50,305 bases of DNA. Source: Candidatus Zixiibacteriota bacterium (GTDB lineage: Bacteria; Electryoneota; B3-LCP). Made by a program: the position numbers and the translations under genes. Of this stretch, positions 34,127 to 42,662 are shown in pieces. The stretch spans positions 1 through 50,305 of the forward strand of contig QZKQ01000016.1 in assembly GCA_003599535.1 (NCBI GenBank), written 5' to 3'. How positions within the stretch are numbered: the stretch's first letter is position 1; every line of letters begins with the position of its first letter. The notes under the pieces were generated by a model. The model was not told the DNA's origin. It searched no databases and saw nothing but the letters and a program-made list of their open reading frames with translations.

Positions 34127-35062
34127 ATGGCAAAGCTAAAAGACCTGGCCCAGCTTCCGGAGCAGTTGTCCGCCGGACACCGCCTCTGCCCCGGCTGCGG
34201 CGTGCCTCCCATCTTCCGCCTGGGTCTGCGACAGACCTCGGCCAACCTGCTGGTCGGCGGCGCTACCGGTTGCCTGGAAGTATCCAGCTCCATCTACCCC
34301 TACAGCGCCTGGAAGTGCAGCTTCATCCACAACGCCTTCGAGAACGTGGCGGCCACCGTGTCGGGGGCCGAAGCGGCCTACAAGGCCTTGAAGCGCCGCG
34401 GTAAAATGGAGCACGAGTACAAGTTCCTGGCCTTCGGCGGCGACGGCGGCACCTATGACATCGGCCTGCAGTCGCTGTCGGGAGCCATGGAACGCGGCCA
34501 CAACATGGTCTACGTCTGCTACGACAACGAGGCCTACCAGAACACCGGCAACCAGCGCTCCAGTTCCACTCCTATGGGATCCAACACCACCACCACTCCG
34601 GTGGGGAAGAAATCCTACGGGCGCGTGGGCCAGCGCAAGGACCTGACCGCCATCCTGATCGCCCATCATATCCCCTATGTGGCCCAGGGCTTGATCAGCA
34701 ACTGGAAAGACCTGGGGCACAAGTTCGAGCGTGCCTTCGAGATCGAAGGCCCCTGCTTCATCAACGTCCTGGCTCCCTGCATCCCCGGCTGGAAGATCGG
34801 GGAAGACGCCATGGTGGACATCGCCCGCCTGGCCGCCGACACCTGCTTCTGGCCCTGCTACGAAGTGGATCACGGCGTGTGGAAGCTGAACTACAAACCC
34901 AAGGAAAAACTGCCGGTCATCGAATTCCTGAAGCCGCAGGGCCGTTTCCGGCACCTCTTCCGCCCCGAAAACAAGCACGTCATTGACCTGCTGCAGGAAG
35001 AGGTGGACGAGCGCTGGAGCGAGATCCTGCGCAACTGCGAAGCGAGCAAGCCGGCAGCCTGA
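34127..35062 (+). CDS. porB: 2-oxoacid:ferredoxin oxidoreductase, beta (ThDP-binding) subunit
   Basis: 311 residues. Cluster ligands CPGCG (Cys21, Cys24) at the N-terminus, ThDP/Mg site GDGGTYDIG (about 105-113) followed by YDNEAYQNTG (about 131-140), and SSSTPMGSNTTTTPVGK, the usual pattern of pyruvate-type beta subunits. GGAG lies six bases before the ATG. It completes the enzyme started at 31302 and runs into pgsA six bases on. Confidence 0.94.
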   Translation: MAKLKDLAQLPEQLSAGHRLCPGCGVPPIFRLGLRQTSANLLVGGATGCLEVSSSIYPYSAWKCSFIHNAFENVAATVSGAEAAYKALKRRGKMEHEYKFLAFGGDGGTYDIGLQSLSGAMERGHNMVYVCYDNEAYQNTGNQRSSSTPMGSNTTTTPVGKKSYGRVGQRKDLTAILIAHHIPYVAQGLISNWKDLGHKFERAFEIEGPCFINVLAPCIPGWKIGEDAMVDIARLAADTCFWPCYEVDHGVWKLNYKPKEKLPVIEFLKPQGRFRHLFRPENKHVIDLLQEEVDERWSEILRNCEASKPAA

Positions 35063-35068
35063 TCGTTT

Positions 35069-35716
35069 ATGCCGGAACCGACCGCACAGACCGTAAGCGG
35101 ACTGAATCTACCCAATTTCCTGACGGTACTGCGTTTCCTGCTGGTCCCGCTGATCCTGCTGGCCCTGCTCTCGCCGGGCCTGGGCTGGCAGCTCCTGGGA
35201 ACCGCTCTGTTCATTCTGGCGGCGCTGACGGACACCTTTGACGGGCGCATCGCCCGCCGGCGCCGCCAGGTCACGCAGTTCGGCAAGTTTGCCGATCCCC
35301 TGGCCGACAAGCTCCTGACCCTGACCATGTTCGCCATCATCGTGCTGCACCCGGCCTTCGCTTCGGTGCGGACCTGGCTGGCGGCCTGGGTCGTCCTCAT
35401 TGCGGTGCGGGAGATCGGCATCACCGGGCTGCGCATCTGGGCCTTGCGCAAGGGAAGTTCCGTCGTCACCAGTCTGTGGGGCAAGGTCAAAACCACCGCT
35501 CAACTGATCGCCATTATCGCCACGCTGGCCCTGCTGGATTTCCGCGTCGTGGCGCAGCACGTGCCCGCCGTGGCTTCCGTTTACCCCGGGGACGCCTTCG
35601 CCGCCGTGACCGTCAACCTCCTGGTGTTCGTCTGCATGGTGTTGACGGTGGTCTCGGGAATCCTGTACCTGGTCCACAACCGCCTGGAACCGCGCGATGC
35701 GGGGGAGATGCCGTGA
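35069..35716 (+). CDS. pgsA: CDP-diacylglycerol--glycerol-3-phosphate 3-phosphatidyltransferase
   Basis: 215-residue integral membrane enzyme that makes phosphatidylglycerol phosphate from CDP-diacylglycerol and glycerol-3-phosphate. The CDP-alcohol phosphotransferase motif is complete: Asp58, Gly59, Ala62, Arg63, Gly72, Asp76, Asp80 (DG..AR........G...D...D). About five hydrophobic helices; start LNLPNFLTVLRFLLVPLI is typical. Its stop overlaps the GTG start of pgpA, the enzyme of the next step. Confidence 0.94.
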   Translation: MPEPTAQTVSGLNLPNFLTVLRFLLVPLILLALLSPGLGWQLLGTALFILAALTDTFDGRIARRRRQVTQFGKFADPLADKLLTLTMFAIIVLHPAFASVRTWLAAWVVLIAVREIGITGLRIWALRKGSSVVTSLWGKVKTTAQLIAIIATLALLDFRVVAQHVPAVASVYPGDAFAAVTVNLLVFVCMVLTVVSGILYLVHNRLEPRDAGEMP

Positions 35717-36195
35717 CCGTGACCGATGCCGCCGCCCGTCGTCTGACCTTGGGCAAGTTCCTGGGCCGGGTGGTCGGCACGGGATTGGGGACGGGCTATT
35801 CCCCCCTGGCGCCGGGGACCGCGGGCAGCTTCGTGGCGCTGCTGATCTGGATCGCGCTGCCACCGCTTTCGGCCGGTCAGCAGATCGCCCTGGTGGCGGT
35901 GGGTTTCGCCGTCGGCATTCCCCTCTGCACCAGCCTGGAAAAGGACTACGGCCACGACCCCCACCAGGCCACCTGGGACGAGTTCGTGGGGCAATGGGTC
36001 AGCCTGTTCCTGCTGCCCCGGACCCTGCCGTACCTGGCCGCCGCCTTTCTCATCTTCCGGGCCCTGGATGTATGGAAGCCCTTCCCGGCCTACCGGTCGC
36101 AGAAGTTGCCCGGCGGCTGGGGCATCATGGTGGACGACCTGATCGTGGGGATCTACACGGCGCTGCTGCTGCATGGAGTGAGATACCTGCTATAG
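35713..36195 (+). CDS. pgpA: Phosphatidylglycerophosphatase A
   Basis: 160-residue membrane phosphatase that converts phosphatidylglycerol phosphate to phosphatidylglycerol. Family landmarks: GTGLGTGYSPLAPGTAGS, DPHQATWDEFVGQWVSL, FRALDVWKPFP and GGWGIMVDDLIVGIY. The start is the GTG at 35713 (GTGA overlap with pgsA, GGGAG upstream); a longer frame upstream lies in pgsA and is not real. A heptamer tract and a terminator follow immediately. Confidence 0.93.
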   Translation: MTVTDAAARRLTLGKFLGRVVGTGLGTGYSPLAPGTAGSFVALLIWIALPPLSAGQQIALVAVGFAVGIPLCTSLEKDYGHDPHQATWDEFVGQWVSLFLLPRTLPYLAAAFLIFRALDVWKPFPAYRSQKLPGGWGIMVDDLIVGIYTALLLHGVRYLL

Positions 36196-36230
36196 ATCAA
36201 ATATCAAATATCAAAGAACAAAGATCAATA
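36196..36230 (+). repeat. Heptanucleotide tandem tract after pgpA
   Basis: Five units ATCAAAT, ATCAAAT, ATCAAAG, AACAAAG, ATCAATA begin at the base after the TAG stop and end four bases before a terminator stem. Confidence 0.85.
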
Positions 36231-36234
36231 ATTG

Positions 36235-36265
36235 AAGCGACCTGCGAGGGTCGCTTTTGTGTTTT
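36235..36265 (+). terminator. Rho-independent terminator of the por-pgsA-pgpA operon
   Basis: Eight-bp stem AAGCGACC / GGTCGCTT, 6-base loop, tail TTGTGTTTT. Confidence 0.85.
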
Positions 36266-36465
36266 AGGGGATTGACCCGCCACGAAGTGGTCACTGCGTG
36301 ACAGGGACGCCGGCCCTACCAATGAGGGTGGGGCAAGCGTCCCCGCCTGCCTTCGAAGCGCGGGGGGGGAAGACCAAATCAAGGAACGCAAAAAATTGCA
36401 CTGGATATTGGGGAAATAATAGTGTATATTAGAGCGTCCTTAATCCCATATCCGTGGAGGAGATC

Positions 36466-38742
36466 ATGTCTCGCTGGCTCATCCTGTGCCTCGCTCTGGC
36501 GGTTTTCGCCGCCGCCGCTCACGCCGATCACATCACCGTCTCCGGCAATGTCTCGGGGGTGTGGGAGGTGGACACGGTATTTGTGGCGGGGGAGATTCAA
36601 GTCCCGGCGGGGCAGGCGCTGACGATTCAGCCGGGGGTGAAGGTACTGTTTTTGAATTACTTCCCGTTCCACATATATCAAGGTTCCACTTTCCTCGCCA
36701 TGGGTAATGCTTCTGATTCGATCATCTTCAAGCCTTCGATACCGACCGGCTACTGGGGAGGCCTCCGATTCCAGAATTCTTCACCGTGTTCGTTACGTTA
36801 TTGCCATCTCGAGCGTGGCAAAGCGATTTTTACCAGTCCTTATTACCTGGGCGGAGGGATCTACTGCGAAGCCACGCAACTGACGCTGCAGAACTCGAGC
36901 ATCGTCAATTGCCAGGCCATCTCCATCAACACGAGCTTCATCCAGGTTCGAGGTGGTGGAATTTATGCGACCGGTTCCATGTTGGAATTACATCAATGCC
37001 GCATTCAAGCATGTCTGGCAGAGGTCATCGGTAATAATTGCTCTGCTTATGGTGGTGCTATTTACAGTGACGGGAGTTCTTTGACGTTGGAAGACTGTAA
37101 CATTATACAAAACAGTTGCATGGCATTTGGAACTCCCGCTTTCGGCGGCGGGTCCATCCATGGATACAATTCCAGTGTAGTGCTAAACCGGAATTTCTTG
37201 GATGATAGCAGTGTCAATATCATCTATGGTATTTTTCGTTGTACAAATTGCGTGATGGAAAATTCCAGTTCCGGGCTCAGCGTTTATACTGAAGAACCGA
37301 GCTTTGTTACCGGATGCATATTTAAAAATAATTATCGGGCCATCATTCAGGAGGGCGGGAACCTGACCATCGCGGACAATTTGATAACCGAAAATCCGAT
37401 AAACACCTACTATCCTGCCATCCACATAAACAATTATTATCCCTGTTATTCACAGATTCACGATAACATCCTATGCCATCACGTGAATTCCATGAGTTCC
37501 GGTGGCGGGTTGGCGATTACGGGGCAGGGGCTGGGCGATATCCAGGTCCGTCGTAACGTGTTTATGGATAATACCGGATCAGGAGTAGGTGGTGGAGGAT
37601 TGTATTTGAATCTTGCCAATTCTGTCCTGGTAGGAAACTTGTTCGCGAGGAATGCAACATATTACAATGGCGGAGCAGTCAATACTCTCACATATTCGGG
37701 AACGAGGGTCATCAGCAACAGCACCATGGTGAGTAACACTGCTACGGTGGGCGGCGCCGTCGCCGGAACCGGCACCAGTAGTTTACTGGTTCATCAGTGC
37801 GTCGAGTACTATAACTCCCAGCCAGCTTATTACTCTGATTCAGGTAGTGATTATTCCATTACTTACAGCGACGGCCAAACCCCCTGGCCCGGCTTGGGCA
37901 ACATCTCCATCTACCCCGCCTTCGTGGACACCGCCCGCGACGACTACCGCCTGCTATGGGGCAGCCCCTGTATTGACTCCGGCCACCCTGATTCGCTCGA
38001 CCCCGACGGCACCCGCGCCGATATGGGGGCCTTCTTCTTCGACCAGTCGGTGCCCATGCGGGTGCTGCTGACTCCCCACCAGATCCCCTACCTTATCCCC
38101 CAGACCGGCGGAACGATGACTTATACCGCCCGGGTGGACAACTGGAGCGATATCCCCCGCACCGCCACCGTCTGGTGCGACGTGACTCTGCCCGACAGCA
38201 GCACCTTCGGCCCACTGCTGGGTCCCCTGACGGTGACCGTCCCGGCCCATACCATTCTGGCCCGGGAACGGGTCCAGGCCATCCCTACGGTGGCACCTAT
38301 GGGGGTGTATCACTACAACGCCTACGCCGTCGTGGAGGGAGATACCAGCAGGGACAGCTTCATGTTCGGCAAGCTGGGGCCTGTCGCTTCCGAGGCGGAT
38401 ATACCCGCCGGAAATTGGTCCAATACCGGCGACCCTTTCGCCGGGCCGGTGGCCATGGAGCCGCAGATAGGTTTCCCGGATCAATTCACCCTGCACCCGG
38501 CCCATCCCAACCCGTTTAACCCCACCACAGTTGCGAGATACGAGATGCGAGATGCGAGCCACGTCAGTCTCCGGGTCTATGATACTGCCGGGAGAGAAGT
38601 CGCTACTTTGGTGGACGGGTGGCGGAACGCAGGCGCGCACGAGGTGAGGTTCGACGGGTCGGGGCTGCCCAGCGGGATATACTTCGTGAGGCTTTCTGCG
38701 GGGGAGGGGACGGCGGTGCAGAAGGTGGTGTTACTGAAGTAA
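36466..38742 (+). CDS. Secreted parallel beta-helix protein with T9SS sorting domain (second copy of the type)
   Basis: A 758-residue exported protein. The ATG at 36466 has GGAGG five bases upstream and begins a signal peptide (MSRWLILCLALAVFAAAAHA); a TATATT at 36425-36430 may be its -10. Residues ~25-470 form a long right-handed beta-helix (ITVSGNVSGVWEVDTVFVAG, ALTIQPGVKVLF, then many N/S-rich rungs). The linker (DPDGTRADMGAFFFDQ, GGTMTYTARVDNW) matches that of the 22-1632 protein. The last ~75 residues are a sorting domain (PNPFNPTTVARYEMRD ... VSLRVYDTAGREVATL ... GLPSGIYFVRL ... KVVLLK). The helix part (about 36650-37860) is visibly richer in A/T than its ends or its neighbours, suggesting a passenger of different origin. 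A heptamer tract sits inside the sorting-domain code. Confidence 0.85.
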   Translation: MSRWLILCLALAVFAAAAHADHITVSGNVSGVWEVDTVFVAGEIQVPAGQALTIQPGVKVLFLNYFPFHIYQGSTFLAMGNASDSIIFKPSIPTGYWGGLRFQNSSPCSLRYCHLERGKAIFTSPYYLGGGIYCEATQLTLQNSSIVNCQAISINTSFIQVRGGGIYATGSMLELHQCRIQACLAEVIGNNCSAYGGAIYSDGSSLTLEDCNIIQNSCMAFGTPAFGGGSIHGYNSSVVLNRNFLDDSSVNIIYGIFRCTNCVMENSSSGLSVYTEEPSFVTGCIFKNNYRAIIQEGGNLTIADNLITENPINTYYPAIHINNYYPCYSQIHDNILCHHVNSMSSGGGLAITGQGLGDIQVRRNVFMDNTGSGVGGGGLYLNLANSVLVGNLFARNATYYNGGAVNTLTYSGTRVISNSTMVSNTATVGGAVAGTGTSSLLVHQCVEYYNSQPAYYSDSGSDYSITYSDGQTPWPGLGNISIYPAFVDTARDDYRLLWGSPCIDSGHPDSLDPDGTRADMGAFFFDQSVPMRVLLTPHQIPYLIPQTGGTMTYTARVDNWSDIPRTATVWCDVTLPDSSTFGPLLGPLTVTVPAHTILARERVQAIPTVAPMGVYHYNAYAVVEGDTSRDSFMFGKLGPVASEADIPAGNWSNTGDPFAGPVAMEPQIGFPDQFTLHPAHPNPFNPTTVARYEMRDASHVSLRVYDTAGREVATLVDGWRNAGAHEVRFDGSGLPSGIYFVRLSAGEGTAVQKVVLLK
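38533..38560 (+). repeat. In-frame heptanucleotide tract inside a T9SS sorting domain
   Basis: GCGAGAT, ACGAGAT, GCGAGAT, GCGAGCC encode the stretch RYEMRDAS between FNPTT and VSLRVYD. This is the equivalent site to the tract at 211-238 in the other beta-helix gene, though the heptamer differs. An inverted copy of the same heptamer lies at 38796-38823. Confidence 0.85.
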
Positions 38743-38767
38743 CTAATAACGAAGAACTAATAACTAA
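38740..38767 (+). repeat. Heptanucleotide tandem tract overlapping a stop codon
   Basis: TAACTAA, TAACGAA, GAACTAA, TAACTAA. The first three bases are the TAA stop of the cargo gene, and the tract ends at the base before a terminator stem. Confidence 0.85.
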
Positions 38768-38795
38768 GGGCGGCCACTGGCCGCCCTATGTGTTT
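38768..38795 (+). terminator. Rho-independent terminator of the second beta-helix gene
   Basis: Eight-bp stem GGGCGGCC / GGCCGCCC with loop ACT, then TATGTGTTT. Confidence 0.8.
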
Positions 38796-38823
38796 CTCGC
38801 ATCTCGCAGCTCGCAGCTCGCAT
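38796..38823 (+). repeat. Heptanucleotide tandem tract, inverted relative to 38533
   Basis: CTCGCAT, CTCGCAG, CTCGCAG, CTCGCAT. Its reverse complement is a rotation of GCGAGAT/GCGAGCT, so it is an inverted counterpart of the in-gene tract 240 bases upstream. Confidence 0.8.
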
Positions 38824-38863
38824 CTGCCCCAGCCCCGTTTACGGCTGGGCGAGGGGCGGAGCT

Positions 38864-38906
38864 TGAGATTGCTTCGGCCCCTGAACAACGGGGCCTCGCA
38901 ATGACA
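38864..38906. repeat. Dispersed palindrome, GAGATTGCTTCG family
   Basis: TGAGATTGCTTCGGCC ... GGCCTCGCAATGACA. Nearly the same sequence occurs at about 31071-31113 and in a shorter form at 31125-31158. Confidence 0.75.
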
Positions 38907-39121
38907 CTGGCGAGGGGCTGGGCGAGGGGTGGGCGGAGAAAACCCGGCGGACTGCGCGGCGGATCAGGGGTTGAGGCCAAGATGAGATTGGGGGCCTCCG
39001 CTTAGTCCGCCCTACACCTGGATCCGTCGGCGGACGGACGGCCTGGTCATGACACCGACAGGAAGGAATCCGTCGGGAGACGGACAAGGGCCTATTCTAC
39101 CTCCCCTCTGACCTGCCTGCC

Positions 39122-39150
39122 AAAGAACAAGGGCGGCCCCACGGCCGCCC
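39122..39150 (-). terminator. Terminator of clpX, probably bidirectional
   Basis: Eight-bp stem GGGCGGCC / GGCCGCCC (39131-39138 with 39143-39150). On the minus strand it is followed by TTGTTCTTT; on the plus strand by TTTGCATTTT. Confidence 0.8.
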
Positions 39151-39184
39151 TTTGCATTTTACCCCGTACATTCTCCGCAGAAAA

Positions 39185-40423
39185 TCAGGCTCGCTTCTGC
39201 CGCTCCACGTATTCGATGATGGGCGGGTCGCCTTTTTCCACCGTGTCCTTGGTGATGACCACCCGCTTGACGTTCTTCTGGGACGGCAGATCGTACATCA
39301 GCTCCAGCATGACGTCTTCCATGATGGAGCGCAGCGCCCGGGCGCCGGTGCCCCGCTTCATGGCCTTGACCACGATGGCCCGCAACGCCTCATCGTGGAA
39401 GTGCAGGTGCACGTCCTCCAGTTCGAACAGCTTCTGGTACTGCTTCACCAGGGCGTTCTTGGGCGTGGTCAGGATGGCGGTCAAGGCCTCTTCGGACAGT
39501 TCGTTCAGGGTGGCGGTGACCGGCAGGCGCCCGATCAGCTCGGGGATCAGCCCGAACTTCAGCAGGTCGTCCGGTTCCACCAGGCGAAGGAATTCGTAGT
39601 TGCTCTTCTTCCGTTCCCGGCGGGCGTTTTCCGCACCGAAGCCCATGATCTTTTTGCCCACCCGCTGCATCACGATCCTCTCCAGCCCTTCGAACGCGCC
39701 GCCGCAGAGGAACAGGATGTTGCGGGTGTCAATGTTGATCAGCTTCTGTTCGGGATGCTTGCGCCCGCCTTCCGGCGGCACCGAAGCGACGGTCCCTTCC
39801 AGCAGTTTCAGCAGGGCCTGCTGCACTCCTTCACCGGACACGTCGCGAGTGATGGAGACGTTGGAATCCTTGCGCGCGATCTTGTCAATCTCGTCAATGT
39901 AGACGATGCCGACTTCCGCCTGGGGGATGTCGTAATTGGCCGCCTGCAGCAGGCGCACCAGGACGTTTTCCACGTCCTCGCCCACGTAGCCGGCCTCCGT
40001 CAGAGTGGTGGCGTCGGCGATGGCGAAGGGCACCTGCAGCAGCCGGGCCAGAGTCTGGGCGATCAGGGTCTTGCCGGTGCCGGTGGGCCCCACCATCAGG
40101 ATGTTGGCCTTGTCCAGTTCCACGTCGTCGGACACGGACATGGAATTGATGCGCTTGTAGTGGTTGTACACGGCCACGGAGATGCGCTTCTTGGCCTCGT
40201 CCTGGCCGATGACGTACTCGTCCAGGCGCTGCCGGATCTGTTCCGGCGTGGGGAAATTCTCGATGCGCTGCTGGCGGCGCTGGGTCAGGGATTGGGTCAC
40301 CAGCCGGTGCGAAGCCCTCACGCAGACGTCGCAGATGTTGACCTCGGGGCCGTTTACCATCACCTGCACCTGGGAGGCGTTACGGCCGCAGAAGGAGCAG
40401 ATCTGGGTTCGATCGCTGCGCAT
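39185..40423 (-). CDS. clpX: ATP-dependent Clp protease unfoldase ClpX
   Basis: 412 residues, usual length. N-terminal zinc-binding domain with Cys9, 12, 31, 34; Walker A GPTGTGKT at 112-119; Walker B VYIDEIDK near 172; pore loop [13 protein letters not shown]; arginine-finger region [13 protein letters not shown]. The loop that docks on ClpP normally reads IGF and here is MGF (KKIMGFGA), a mild change. It unfolds tagged proteins and feeds them to ClpP. It lies two bases after clpP, so the two are one operon. Confidence 0.97.
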   Translation of the reverse strand: MRSDRTQICSFCGRNASQVQVMVNGPEVNICDVCVRASHRLVTQSLTQRRQQRIENFPTPEQIRQRLDEYVIGQDEAKKRISVAVYNHYKRINSMSVSDDVELDKANILMVGPTGTGKTLIAQTLARLLQVPFAIADATTLTEAGYVGEDVENVLVRLLQAANYDIPQAEVGIVYIDEIDKIARKDSNVSITRDVSGEGVQQALLKLLEGTVASVPPEGGRKHPEQKLINIDTRNILFLCGGAFEGLERIVMQRVGKKIMGFGAENARRERKKSNYEFLRLVEPDDLLKFGLIPELIGRLPVTATLNELSEEALTAILTTPKNALVKQYQKLFELEDVHLHFHDEALRAIVVKAMKRGTGARALRSIMEDVMLELMYDLPSQKNVKRVVITKDTVEKGDPPIIEYVERQKRA

Positions 40424-40425
40424 GG

Positions 40426-41031
40426 TTACTTCTTCTCCCGCCGCTTATCCTTCTTTTCGGCGATGACTTCGTCAATCAGGCCGTAGGTGCGGGCTTCTTC
40501 CGCATTCATGAAGTAGTCGCGGTCCGTGTCCTTGTCAATCTTGTCGTAGGGCTGGCCGGTATGCTTGACCAGGATCTCGTTCAAGCGCCGCTTGACGTTC
40601 AGAATCTCGCGGGCGTGGATTTCGATATCGGTGGCCTGGCCGCGCGCGCCGCCCATCACCTGGTGGATGAGGATGCGGGCGTTGGGCAGGGCCGAGCGCT
40701 TGCCGGCGGCTCCCGCCCCCAGCAGCACCGCGCCCATGGAGGCCGCCTGCCCCATGCAGATGGTAGCCACGTCGGGCTTGATGTACTGCATGGTATCGTA
40801 GATGGCCAGGCCGGCAGTGACCACGCCGCCCGGCGAATTGATGTAGATGAAGATGTCTTTTTCCGGGTCTTCCGCTTCCAGAAAGAGCAACTGGGCGATG
40901 ACCAGGCTGGCCACGGTGTCGTCAATGGGGGTGCCGATGAAGATGATCCGCTCTTTCAGCAGCCGGCTGAAAATGTCGAAGGCGCGCTCGCCTCGGCCGG
41001 TCTGCTCGATCACCATGGGTACTAAACTCAT
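40426..41031 (-). CDS. clpP: ATP-dependent Clp protease proteolytic subunit ClpP
   Basis: 201 residues. Catalytic triad Ser98 ([11 protein letters not shown]), His123 (ILIHQ), Asp172 (DTDRDYFM). The ATG at 41031 ([20 protein letters not shown]) has AGGAG six bases before it and gives the standard N-terminus; an in-frame start at 41202 would add 57 unsupported residues. It forms the barrel peptidase used by ClpX. Confidence 0.97.
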   Translation of the reverse strand: MSLVPMVIEQTGRGERAFDIFSRLLKERIIFIGTPIDDTVASLVIAQLLFLEAEDPEKDIFIYINSPGGVVTAGLAIYDTMQYIKPDVATICMGQAASMGAVLLGAGAAGKRSALPNARILIHQVMGGARGQATDIEIHAREILNVKRRLNEILVKHTGQPYDKIDKDTDRDYFMNAEEARTYGLIDEVIAEKKDKRREKK

Positions 41032-41327
41032 TGGGGTCTCCTGTATGGGTCTACTGCGTCTAATAGTTGATGGCGGCAGCATTCCGCCGCGAATCGCCAA
41101 ATTTATAGCTATGTGTCCAGCCGGTCCCCGGGGATCCGAATTCGGTGCGCTTCCATCAGCAGCAGCTTGCCCCGGTAATGGTCCTGGCCGCCGAATACCC
41201 ACCGCCAGGTACCCCCATATCGAGCGTACGAAAAGCCGGGTTCCCGTCAGGCGAGGCTTGCCGCGGAGTATTTCCGATGTGCTGGTTATGTAGTTGCGCC
41301 ATTCACCCTTTCAAATGCCCAGCTTCC
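41032..41327. other. Intergenic gap upstream of clpP
   Basis: 296 bases without a supported gene. It should hold the clpP promoter, but no hexamer pair is convincing. A 43-codon open stretch on the minus strand (stop to stop, about 41105-41240) reads [20 protein letters not shown] and [14 protein letters not shown]; it looks protein-like but has no start and may be a gene relic. Confidence 0.4.
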
Positions 41328-41951
41328 TCACTTTTCCCCCGCCGCCACCCAAATGCCCACGCTGGCGCACTCGCTGCCGCAGGACGAGGCCGCGCAACAG
41401 TTATGCCCCACATTTTTTACCGCCACCTCTTGCAGTCCTGCCTCCAGAAACCAGCGCCGGACGACTTCCCTTTTAAACCCCATCCAGCGGTCATGATGTT
41501 CCACCCGCAGAAACCAGAAGCTGTGCTTGTCCAGGTCGGTGATGACCAGCCGCCCGCCCGGCTTCAGCAACCCGGCCAGGGCGGCGATGGCGGCGGGAGG
41601 ATCTTCCACGTGGTGCAGGACCATGTTGGCGAAGACGTAATCGGCGCTGTCCGGCTCCACCGGCGGATTTCCGGCCTCGCCCTGGCGTAAATCCAGCGTT
41701 TGGCCGGCGAATTTCCGCCGCATTTCCTCCAGCATGGCGGGGGAAGGGTCCACGGCGATGACGCGCATGCCGCGCTGCAACAAGCCTTCGGTGATGAATC
41801 CGCTGCCCGCCCCCGCGTCCACGGCGAGGCGGCCCGCTTCCAGGCCCGCGGCCCGGTAGGCCTCCTCGCGGACCGCTTCGCTGAAGAAGCCGGCCCGCAG
41901 GCGGTCCCACTGCCCGGCCACCCGGTCGAAATATTCCTGGCTATCGGTCAA
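41328..41951 (-). CDS. SAM-dependent methyltransferase with cysteine-rich C-terminus
   Basis: 207 residues. Motif I AVDAGAGSGFITEGL (about 43-57), VIAVDPSPAMLEEM, ADYVFANMVLHHVEDP, LLKPGGRLVITDLDKHSFWFLR: a Methyltransf_11/25 enzyme. The C-terminus NCCAASSCGSECASVGIWVA carries several Cys, a pattern I associate with methylases linked to ArsR-type regulators or thiol/metalloid chemistry; the substrate is not known. The start is a TTG without a visible ribosome site, preceded by AT-rich sequence. It lies between tig and clpP in a group of accessory genes. Confidence 0.82.
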   Translation of the reverse strand: MTDSQEYFDRVAGQWDRLRAGFFSEAVREEAYRAAGLEAGRLAVDAGAGSGFITEGLLQRGMRVIAVDPSPAMLEEMRRKFAGQTLDLRQGEAGNPPVEPDSADYVFANMVLHHVEDPPAAIAALAGLLKPGGRLVITDLDKHSFWFLRVEHHDRWMGFKREVVRRWFLEAGLQEVAVKNVGHNCCAASSCGSECASVGIWVAAGEK

Positions 41952-42059
41952 TTTTAATATTTTGCAAATAAATGACTTGGATCATCATCCGTGGGCCGGC
42001 CTCCGGGCTTCCCTCCCGATAGATAGGACGGATTTTCAGGGGCTTCGGTTGGGAAAAAC

Positions 42060-42662
42060 TCAGGCTACTGGTTGTCGGATGACGGTGCGCCACTTCTCCT
42101 CCGGGGTGCGTCGCGGGTCGCTCAGGTAGATCTCGTGGTGCCGCCCGCGCAGGGCGTGCCCGGACTCCACGATGAAGGCGTGCAGCCGGCGAATCGTCGG
42201 TTCTTCCGCGCTGTAGGGCCCGATGTGCATAATCTGTGCCGACAGCCCCTCAGCGAACCGTTCCCAGCGGGCCAGGGGCAGGGCCGCCGGGTTCTTCCTG
42301 GCCCGCAGTTCCTCCGCGGCGCGGTGGAAGTGCTCCTGGGTGACCGCTTCCGGCTGCATGATCATGGCAGTCCAGAACCAGGCGTCCTTGTTGCTCGACC
42401 AATCGGCCGGGTTCTCCGTCCACCACAGCCCTTCCAGAGGCATGACGGTGTAGTTCACACCCTCCTTCTTGAGCTCGAACTTCAGGGTGTAGGAGAGTCC
42501 GTAGAGCGTCTCGATGGCTTCCCGGTAGGCGGGCGCAGTGTTGGGGTCGCCCCGGCCGTCCACCATGATGAAGTTCATCGCCGGCACCTCCACCAGCGAC
42601 GGCTGCCGGGTCGAAGGGCCGAACAACGCCTTCAGCTCCTTCTTCAGATCCAGGATGCTCAT
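42060..42662 (-). CDS. GyrI-like (COG4978-type) small-molecule-binding protein
   Basis: 200 residues. Pattern of stand-alone GyrI-like proteins: MSILDLKKELKALFGPS, then VPAMNFIMVDGRGDPNTAPAY, YGLSYTLKF, MPLEGLWWTEN, and HIGPYSAEEPTIRRLHAFI. GyrI-like domains form a cleft that binds or hydrolyses small lipophilic compounds. Its ATG overlaps the stop of the upstream acetyltransferase by four bases (ATGA), so the two are translated together. Confidence 0.82.
   Translation of the reverse strand: MSILDLKKELKALFGPSTRQPSLVEVPAMNFIMVDGRGDPNTAPAYREAIETLYGLSYTLKFELKKEGVNYTVMPLEGLWWTENPADWSSNKDAWFWTAMIMQPEAVTQEHFHRAAEELRARKNPAALPLARWERFAEGLSAQIMHIGPYSAEEPTIRRLHAFIVESGHALRGRHHEIYLSDPRRTPEEKWRTVIRQPVA

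Larger units (their letters stand above)
38743..39184. other. 442-base convergent gap between the beta-helix gene and clpX
   Basis: Contains no supported gene. It holds heptamer tracts, two terminators, one GAGATTGCTTCG-type palindrome (38864-38906) and GATCCGTC/GACGGAC-like fragments around 39020-39090 related to the CCGCCAGGA elements. Confidence 0.7.
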
